Shown here: piece by piece, positions 23,733 through 28,338 of the stretch
Numbering within the stretch: position 1 is the stretch's first letter
How the letters are laid out: every line of letters begins with the position of its first letter
Notes under the pieces: generated by a model
What the model was told of the DNA's origin: nothing
The model's input: only the letters and a program-made list of their open reading frames with translations
Database searches by the model: none
Translations under genes and position numbers: made by a program
Assembly: GCA_905214955.1 (NCBI GenBank)
Contig: CAJMON010000039.1
Span: 1 to 28,338, forward strand
DNA: 28,338 nucleotides
Source: an uncultured bacterium
GTDB taxonomy: Bacteria; Bacillota; Clostridia; Lachnospirales; Lachnospiraceae
Direction of reading: 5' to 3'

Positions 23733-24113
23733 ATGATTTTCTGGGGAGGCGGATTTGAAGTGGTTTTTATGCTGGTATTTTTGGCGATAGCAGCCATGAT
23801 TGTAGTGACCATGATACGCGGAATCGGGGAATGGCACAAAAACAATGAGTCTCCAAGACTGACCGTGGATGCAGAGGTGGTAGCGAAACGAACCAGGACG
23901 GATACCCACTGCCACGACATGGCAGGAGACCCCACAGGAGCCCACGGAACCATGCACACCACCAGCACAAGCTATTTTGCTACATTTCAGGTGGAAAGCG
24001 GAGACAGGATGGAATTTTCAGTAACCGGTTCGGAGTATGGAATGCTGGCAGAGAGAGACAGGGGAAAACTTTCTTTTCAGGGGACGCGTTATCTGGGATT
24101 TGAGCGGAGGTAA
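23733..24113 (+). CDS. DUF2500 family membrane-anchored protein
   Basis: A 126-residue protein with one N-terminal membrane helix (about 8-28) and a soluble beta-rich domain. I recognise DUF2500 from VDAEVVAKRTRT early in the domain and the ending YFATFQVESGDRMEFSV, GMLAERDRGKLSFQGTRYL. The function is unknown. A His/Met/Asp-rich loop (THCHDMAGDP, GAHGTMHTT) lies mid-protein and might bind metal; this is speculative. The ATG at 23733 follows AAAGGAG. An earlier open frame to 23607 lies in the structured leader and is rejected. The hydrolase gene starts 9 nt after its stop, with the Shine-Dalgarno overlapping the end of this gene. Confidence 0.85.
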   Translation: MIFWGGGFEVVFMLVFLAIAAMIVVTMIRGIGEWHKNNESPRLTVDAEVVAKRTRTDTHCHDMAGDPTGAHGTMHTTSTSYFATFQVESGDRMEFSVTGSEYGMLAERDRGKLSFQGTRYLGFERR

Positions 24114-24122
24114 AATCAACAA

Positions 24123-25118
24123 ATGGACAGAAAAGAGCTGAAAAAGACAATCGCAGAGCTGATTTTAAGAGAAGAAACGTATGCAGACCAGATGGAACAG
24201 ACGGTAGAGCCATACCTTTCCAAAAGAAGGAGACGCTGCAGCATAGAGCGGGAAAAAGGAAAGAAGATTTACTGTGAATGTTACCAGGCGGATCAAGGAG
24301 AGGGCATTGCTCTGATCTGCCACGGCTTTACAGAGGCAGCGCCAAAATATCAGGACATTGTGTATTATTTTCTGAAAATGGGATACCATGTATATCTGCC
24401 GGAACACTGCGGACATGGGCGGAGTTACCGTCTATGTGAGGATCCTTCCCTGGTGCATGTGGATACCTGGAAACGGTATGTGGAAGATTTTCTTGAGATT
24501 GCACATGCAGCAGCCAAAGAACATCCAGGCCTTTCCATGGTGGTGTTTGGACATTCCATGGGCGGGGGAATCGCGGCTGCTGCAGCAGCAGAAGAACCGC
24601 TGCTGTTTGAAAAAGTGGTGCTGACGTCGCCCATGATCCGTCCCCTTACCGGACGGGTGCCATGGAAAAGCGCATCCCAGATCGCAAGAACCTTTACCTT
24701 TACCGGCAGAGGCAGACGGTATGTGGCAGGGCAGAAACCTTACGATGGAAAAGAAGTATTTGAAACGAGCGGAAGTCTTTCCAGGGCGCGGTTTGAAAGG
24801 TGGCAGAAGATCAAAAAAAGCAGCAGGCGGTTTCAGTTAAGCGCAGCCTCCTATGGATGGCTGAATGCTGCCGCAGGGTTAAACCATTATCTCCAGTGGA
24901 CTGGATGGCGGAAGATTCAGGCACCGGTGCTGCTGTTTCAGGCGGAACGGGAAACCATGGTTTCCAAAGGAGAGCAGAAACGGTTTGCCAGAAAGCTGGC
25001 GTTTCGGGGAAAAGGAAAACTAATCTGTGTCCATGGAGCGAAGCATGAGATTTTCAGCGCCTCAAGACAGAGGGAAATCTGGTACTGGACACGTGTATTT
25101 GGCTTTCTGCTGCCTTAA
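24123..25118 (+). CDS. alpha/beta hydrolase (PldB / serine aminopeptidase S33-like)
   Basis: A 331-residue cytoplasmic alpha/beta hydrolase of the lysophospholipase/monoacylglycerol lipase group. The oxyanion region is LICHGFTE, the nucleophile S145 sits in GHSMGG, and the catalytic His is probably H308 (HGAKHEIF). The acid position, usually Asp in a GxxDxxV-like context, reads QAERETMV with Glu (E277) instead. The substrate is probably a lipid ester but is not determined. The start ATG at 24123 follows GGAGG in the end of the DUF2500 gene. It is second in a two-gene operon. No strong terminator was seen before the mgtE promoter. Confidence 0.85.
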   Translation: MDRKELKKTIAELILREETYADQMEQTVEPYLSKRRRRCSIEREKGKKIYCECYQADQGEGIALICHGFTEAAPKYQDIVYYFLKMGYHVYLPEHCGHGRSYRLCEDPSLVHVDTWKRYVEDFLEIAHAAAKEHPGLSMVVFGHSMGGGIAAAAAAEEPLLFEKVVLTSPMIRPLTGRVPWKSASQIARTFTFTGRGRRYVAGQKPYDGKEVFETSGSLSRARFERWQKIKKSSRRFQLSAASYGWLNAAAGLNHYLQWTGWRKIQAPVLLFQAERETMVSKGEQKRFARKLAFRGKGKLICVHGAKHEIFSASRQREIWYWTRVFGFLLP

Positions 25119-25149
25119 CCGGGGTGGGTGAAAATAACAGAAAAAAAGG

Positions 25150-25178
25150 TGTACAAATGAAAAATCATCATGTATAAT
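25150..25178 (+). promoter_or_regulatory. mgtE promoter
   Basis: TGTACA (25150-25155), 17 nt, a perfect TATAAT (25173-25178) with extended TG. The predicted transcription start near 25185 gives a leader of about 355 nt, far longer than needed for translation. Confidence 0.75.
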
Positions 25179-25187
25179 GGATTAGGT

Positions 25188-25502
25188 GCCAGGAAGAAAA
25201 TAGTTGTCCTGGAGCATTTTATCGAAGAGAACATCAATTTCAGCAGGGAGGTGAAGCAAATGGAAGACGGCGGTGATAATTCCGGACGAAGTCCTTACCG
25301 AATAAGGAAGGGCAGATGGGTCTTTGTTTGCTTTACAGCCCTGCTGTCTTTATAGGCATAACAAAGTCTGATCTGCCTGCATTCGTCCCAAGCCTTATAG
25401 GCAAAAAAGAGTGAGAAAACAGCCTGTCAGTGAGAGGTTTGTTTTTCGCGCGCACGGATATAGCGAACTACTGCTTCACGAAACTTTTTTAGAAGAAGTT
25501 TC
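25188..25502 (+). promoter_or_regulatory. structured mgtE leader (candidate cis-regulatory RNA)
   Basis: From the 5' end: a CCAGGA/TCCTGG stem (about 25189-25212), then an apparent three-way junction. P1 is GGACGAA (25284-25290) with TTCGTCC (25382-25388). P2 is CCTTA/TAAGG (25293-25307). P3 is GGCAGAT (25311-25317) with ATCTGCC (25371-25377), extended by CTTTGTTTGC with GCATAACAAAG and capped by ACAGC/GCTGT (25335-25347). Near the start codon GAAACTT/AAGTTTC (25480-25502) encloses a run of six T. It lacks the conserved M-box sequences I know (GGTGAGGCTCCT, ATGGGT). It overlaps the small frame at 25260-25355. Confidence 0.6.
25260..25355 (+). CDS. 31-codon upstream reading frame / putative leader peptide of mgtE
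   Basis: The frame encodes 31 residues (begins MEDGGDNSGRSPYR, ends WVFVCFTALLSL). The start ATG is preceded by AGGGAGGTGA with an 8-nt spacer, one of the best Shine-Dalgarno sites in the window. The peptide has a basic middle (RIRKGR) and a short hydrophobic tail. The stop codon lies inside stem P3 of the leader, so a translating ribosome would melt P1-P3. This resembles leader-peptide control such as mgtL of enteric mgtA in logic, not in sequence. The same frame is open back to 25170, but that upstream ATG lies in the promoter. It could also be a small functional membrane peptide. Confidence 0.55.
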   Translation: MEDGGDNSGRSPYRIRKGRWVFVCFTALLSL

Positions 25503-25539
25503 TGTGAGGTGTGTTTGCCTTGCCAGAAAGGAGGAAAAG

Positions 25540-26976
25540 ATGAAGGAAAATCAGAACTTTGATACAGAAATAAACGGAAACACAGCTTTGCAGCGGGAAA
25601 AACCCGATTACCAGCAGGAAATCCTGCATATTCTGCGAAGCAAAAATTCTCCAAAAGTCATTCGGGATGAGCTGGAAGATTACCATGAGAATGACATCGC
25701 TTCGGTACTTCCAAAACTGGATTTAAAAGAAAGAGAGAGTTTATACCGGCTTCTGTCCGTAGAACGTCTTTCTGATATCCTGGAATTTGCAGATGATGGA
25801 GAAACTTACATCAACGAACTGGATCTAAAAAAAGCAGCTCAGATCATTGAAAATATGGAATCGGATGTGGCAGTGGAGCTGCTGCGCCAGGTAGAACCTC
25901 AGAAAAGAAAACTTCTCATTGAGCTTTTGGATGAGGAGACCCAGCAGTCTATCCGGATGCTGGCATCCTACGATGAAGATCAGATCGGAAGCAGAATGAC
26001 CACCAATTTTGTTACCATTTCCAGCCGGATTTCCATTAAAGAAGCCATGCGCTCCGTAGTGGACCAGGCTGCAGAACACGACAACATTTCTGTGATCTAT
26101 GTACTGGATGAACATGAAGTGTATTATGGAGCCATCAGCTTAAAAGATCTGATCATTGCCCGCGAAGGAACCAGCATTGACGATATTGTGGTGACGGCGT
26201 ACCCCTATCTATATGCGGATGAGGAGATTGACGACTGCCTGGATACGCTGAAAGATTACTGTGAAGATTCCATTCCGGTTCTCTCAGAGGACAACCGGAT
26301 TCTTGGGGTGATCACCTCTCAGGACATGATTGAAGTCATTGATGATGAAATGGGAGAAGATTATGCGAAACTGGCAGGTTTAAGCTCAGAAGAAGATCTT
26401 CAGGAGCCGATCAAAGCCAGCATCCGGAAACGTCTTCCGTGGCTGATGCTGCTTCTGGGCCTGGGCCTGGTAGTTTCCAGCGTGGTAGGCATTTTTGAAG
26501 GTGTGGTAGAACAGCTGACTCTGATTGTGTGCTTTCAGTCTCTGGTACTGGACATGGCAGGAAACGTAGGTACCCAGTCTCTGGCTGTAACCATCCGTGT
26601 CCTGATGGATGAAAAGCTGACCGGAAAGATGAAAGCATTCCTGGTATGGAAAGAAATGAAAATCGGTTTCTCAAATGGATTTTTGCTGGGTGTCCTGGCA
26701 TTTCTGGGAGTCGGCGGATATATCTTCCTGTTTAAAGGAATGGGCGCAGGCAGTGCCTTTGCAGTGTCTGGCTGTATTGGTATTTCTATGCTGATTGCCA
26801 TGGTGATTTCCAGCCTGGTGGGAACGGTCGTGCCCATTGCATTCAAGAAAATCGGCGTAGACCCGGCCGTGGCTTCCGGTCCTCTGATTACTACCATCAA
26901 CGATCTGGTGGCAGTGGTAACATACTATGGACTGGCGTGGCTGCTGCTCCTTCAGGTACTTCATATGGCAGGATAA
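25540..26976 (+). CDS. mgtE: MgtE family magnesium transporter
   Basis: A 478-residue Mg2+ channel/transporter of normal architecture: an N-terminal helical gating domain (about 30-150), two CBS domains (about 160-285), a connecting helix, and five C-terminal membrane helices (about 310-478). The conserved GNVGTQSLAVTIR and the DPAVASGPLITTINDLVAV segment, which holds the pore-lining Asp, are intact. Family work shows the cytoplasmic domains close the pore when Mg2+ is high. The ATG at 25540 follows AAAGGAGGA. The open frame extends upstream to 25411, but only this start has a ribosome site. A terminator follows. The long leader suggests extra control of expression. Confidence 0.95.
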   Translation: MKENQNFDTEINGNTALQREKPDYQQEILHILRSKNSPKVIRDELEDYHENDIASVLPKLDLKERESLYRLLSVERLSDILEFADDGETYINELDLKKAAQIIENMESDVAVELLRQVEPQKRKLLIELLDEETQQSIRMLASYDEDQIGSRMTTNFVTISSRISIKEAMRSVVDQAAEHDNISVIYVLDEHEVYYGAISLKDLIIAREGTSIDDIVVTAYPYLYADEEIDDCLDTLKDYCEDSIPVLSEDNRILGVITSQDMIEVIDDEMGEDYAKLAGLSSEEDLQEPIKASIRKRLPWLMLLLGLGLVVSSVVGIFEGVVEQLTLIVCFQSLVLDMAGNVGTQSLAVTIRVLMDEKLTGKMKAFLVWKEMKIGFSNGFLLGVLAFLGVGGYIFLFKGMGAGSAFAVSGCIGISMLIAMVISSLVGTVVPIAFKKIGVDPAVASGPLITTINDLVAVVTYYGLAWLLLLQVLHMAG

Positions 26977-26983
26977 GAGTTTG

Positions 26984-27041
26984 AGAAAAAAGATGCTGCT
27001 AGATCATCGAAAAAATGGTTTGGCAGCATTTTTTCTTTTTT
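26984..27041. terminator. bidirectional terminator between mgtE and the deacylase gene
   Basis: GAAAAAAGATGCTGCT (26984-27000) pairs with GGCAGCATTTTTTC (27022-27035) with a G bulge. T-runs follow on the + strand, and the minus strand also reads into a T-run. It can serve mgtE and possibly the convergent gene at 27182-27727. Confidence 0.8.
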
Positions 27042-27055
27042 TACGCGGGCAGCGA

Positions 27056-27115
27056 GCCAAAGTCTGTGCCTGCGCAAGACTTGGCGGTATTAAGCGCCGC
27101 TGGCGCTTAGCACCG
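27056..27115. repeat. two adjacent strong palindromes between convergent genes
   Basis: GCCAAAGTCT (27056-27065) pairs with AGACTTGGC (27077-27085) with one bulge. TAAGCGCC (27091-27098) pairs perfectly with GGCGCTTA (27102-27109) over a 3-nt loop, with outer CGGT/ACCG. No U-tract follows. It is GC-rich relative to the flanks and may be an intergenic repeat. Confidence 0.5.
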
Positions 27116-27181
27116 GCCGAAGTGAAACGTAGATGCCGCGATAACTTGAGAAACTGGCAAAGCGTGTGTCTCGTAGTTAGC

Positions 27182-27727
27182 TTAAAATTCCGCTCCAAGT
27201 TTTACGAAAACAGGTGTATGCTTCATGGCTGGCAGAATCTTGTTTATCAAATCCTCGGTGCGCAGGCGCAGGCTGGAGGTGTTGATGCAGGGATGGCAGC
27301 CGATATAAGGTTCTTTTAAAAGGTCTTCGTCCATGAGAAGCTGCACCCGGTTTTCTTTGTCATTCATCAGTCCAAGGACGCTGACAGAGCCGGGAGTGAT
27401 ATCCAGAAACTCCTCCATATAAATGTCTTTTGCAAAAGAAAGACGGGCAGAGCCAATCTGTGCAGACACCTCTTTTGTTTTAAATTTTTTCTCACCGGGC
27501 AGCATCAGCAGATAAAACTGGGTTTCCTGGCGGTTGCACAGAAACAGATTCTTGCAGATGGCAGCGTTTAAAACAACATCAATTTCCTGGCAGGCATCAA
27601 TGGTCATGGCTGCCTCATGGTCAATCCTCTGGTAAGAAACACCCAGAGAATCCAGAAAATCATACGTGTGCAGTTCCTTTTCAAGTCTTCCAGCGGCAGA
27701 TTCCGGCCGCCCATTCACTAATTCCAT
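27182..27727 (-). CDS. YbaK/PrdX-type aminoacyl-tRNA deacylase (ProRS-associated domain)
   Basis: A 181-residue protein of the YbaK/ProRS-editing superfamily. Residues about 20-170 match the PrdX-like layout: an RIDHEAAMTIDAC segment, then KNLFLCNRQETQFYLLML, then the LSFAKDIYMEEFL and PGSVSVLGLMND segments. FIGCHPC-like (here IGCHPCINTSSL) is the conserved end of the fold. Family members hydrolyse mischarged tRNA such as Ala-tRNAPro. It is stand-alone, cytoplasmic and of usual length. The start ATG (minus strand, 27727) is preceded by AAAGGAGC. It is convergent with mgtE. Confidence 0.88.
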   Translation of the reverse strand: MELVNGRPESAAGRLEKELHTYDFLDSLGVSYQRIDHEAAMTIDACQEIDVVLNAAICKNLFLCNRQETQFYLLMLPGEKKFKTKEVSAQIGSARLSFAKDIYMEEFLDITPGSVSVLGLMNDKENRVQLLMDEDLLKEPYIGCHPCINTSSLRLRTEDLINKILPAMKHTPVFVKLGAEF

Positions 27728-27766
27728 ATGTATGCTCCTTTACAGTCAAAACAATTCCTGTCCCGT

Positions 27767-27795
27767 ATTATAGCACAGAGATGCCGAAAACGGGA
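27767..27795 (-). promoter_or_regulatory. probable promoter of the deacylase gene
   Basis: A perfect minus-strand -10 TATAAT (plus positions 27767-27772), about 40 nt upstream of the start codon. The -35 region is not convincing. Confidence 0.45.
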
Positions 27796-27928
27796 AATTG
27801 TTTAAAAAAATTGATAGAATCCAAAGACGGGGATACACGGAAAAGAGTGATGGAGAAATAAAGGGAAACTGGTTATAATAAAATTAAGAAGTAAGTAGAG
27901 CATAGAATGATCAGCAGAAAATGAGGTG

Positions 27929-28036
27929 ATGATATATGCCAAAGATGATGCGGATATTAAGCCTATTGCAAAAAGTGAAGCACATTTTACCAAGTGGATT
28001 GTGAACTATCCATTTTATTCCAATATTCATAAATAA
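27929..28036 (+). other. short reading frame, unassigned (possible gene remnant)
   Basis: An in-frame stretch of 35 codons (MIYAKDDADIKPIAK... ending YPFYSNIHK) has protein-like composition, but its ATG directly abuts GAGGTG with no spacing. An overlapping frame from ATG 27936 (22 codons, MPKMMRILSLL...) has better spacing to that site. I recognise neither. The stretch from 27800 to 28145 looks like the remains of one or more small genes. A TATAAT at about 27875 has no clear -35. Confidence 0.25.
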
Positions 28037-28049
28037 GGGGTAGTTTTGT

Positions 28050-28145
28050 ATGGAACAGCATAATCCGGAAATTAGTACCAGGCGGGAGCTGGTGTTATAT
28101 TGTCTGGAATAGCTTGAACAGCAAAAGGAAATTACAGATGAATGA
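28050..28145 (+). pseudogene. small gene apparently interrupted by an amber codon
   Basis: ATG at 28050 after AAGGGG opens a 20-codon frame (MEQHNPEISTRRELVLYCLE) that stops at TAG (28110-28112), then continues in the same frame for ten more codons (LEQQKEITDE) to TGA. CAG to TAG would be a single change and would restore a 31-residue coiled peptide ending LEQLEQQKEITDE. A strong hairpin follows directly. The frame could instead simply be a 20-residue peptide. Confidence 0.35.
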
Positions 28146-28149
28146 AGAG

Positions 28150-28184
28150 ATCCCTCAGGGTTTGAAGCCCTGAGGGATAATTTT
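28150..28184 (+). terminator. hairpin terminator with perfect 11-bp stem
   Basis: ATCCCTCAGGG (28150-28160) and CCCTGAGGGAT (28168-28178) are perfect complements over a 7-nt loop, followed by a short AATTTT. It terminates whatever was transcribed through 27929-28145. Confidence 0.75.
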
Positions 28185-28226
28185 ATGTAAACGGATATTA
28201 TTTTAATAAGCGCAACGGATGCTCCC

Positions 28227-28296
28227 CATACCACAAACGGTATGATTGTAGAACAAATTAAAAATTTTTTCCCACCATAATATAAAAAATGGTGGC
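28227..28296. repeat. two small hairpins at the window end
   Basis: CATACC/GGTATG (28227-28244) and CCACCAT/ATGGTGG (28273-28296) are separate perfect inverted repeats in an AT-rich region without genes. No further coding sequence is visible to 28338. Confidence 0.4.
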
Positions 28297-28338
28297 ATTT
28301 CGTATTTGCTGAAGGTACATGAAAATGTTCTCCTGTTA

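Noticed and set aside
25179..25400. M-box Mg2+ riboswitch upstream of mgtE
   Set aside because: The location fits, but the conserved M-box sequence blocks are not present; only a short GGTG resemblance exists. A database search could still overturn this.

Overview
The window reads as chromosomal DNA of a spore-forming Firmicute of the Lachnospiraceae type. This is inferred from gene content (DUF4317, a SleC-like spore cortex-lytic protein, DUF2500, the pyrH-frr-uppS-cdsA-dxr-rseP cluster), strong purine-rich Shine-Dalgarno sites, and many promoters with an extended -10. No rRNA, tRNA, CRISPR array, phage gene or intact transposase gene was seen. Nearly all genes lie on the + strand; the exceptions are the DUF4317 gene at the left and a YbaK/PrdX-type deacylase gene at the right.

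Layout. 1-174: two palindromes. 175-1398 (-): DUF4317 protein. 1399-1819: divergent control region with a promoter for each flanking gene and a 142-bp MITE-like element (18-bp perfect terminal inverted repeats, 8-bp target duplication) inserted in the leader of the next gene. 1820-5251: a radical SAM enzyme and an AsnB-type amidotransferase. 5491-10561: tightly coupled genes for a membrane FHA protein, an UgtP/MGDG-synthase-like glycosyltransferase, a divergent PlsY-like acyltransferase and topoisomerase III. 10655-15759: pyrH, frr, uppS, cdsA, dxr, rseP (UMP kinase, ribosome recycling, undecaprenyl-PP synthesis, CDP-diacylglycerol synthesis, MEP isoprenoid pathway, site-2 protease). 15793-17073: SleC-like protein. 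17277-21564: carA-carB behind a leader with a terminator-type hairpin. 21791-23359: secreted SH3/NlpC-P60 hydrolase with a long repeat linker. 23733-25118: DUF2500 protein and an alpha/beta hydrolase. 25540-26976: MgtE magnesium transporter behind a leader of about 350 nt. 27182-27727 (-): deacylase. 27728-28338: gene-poor end with decayed short reading frames and hairpins.

Functionally the window is dominated by envelope and membrane-lipid supply (glycolipid glycosyltransferase, PlsY-like, UppS, CdsA, Dxr, RseP, NlpC/P60), together with pyrimidine supply (PyrH, CarAB).

The observations most likely to be undescribed are non-coding. (1) The mgtE leader holds a 31-codon reading frame with a near-perfect Shine-Dalgarno, overlapping what looks like a three-way-junction RNA; it does not look like the known M-box. 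(2) Two oppositely oriented structured elements (5345-5446 and 23522-23691) share an end in which a hairpin shows compensatory base changes. (3) The MITE sits in a 5' leader. (4) The carA leader carries an attenuator-like terminator. All structures were read by eye and not folded computationally.
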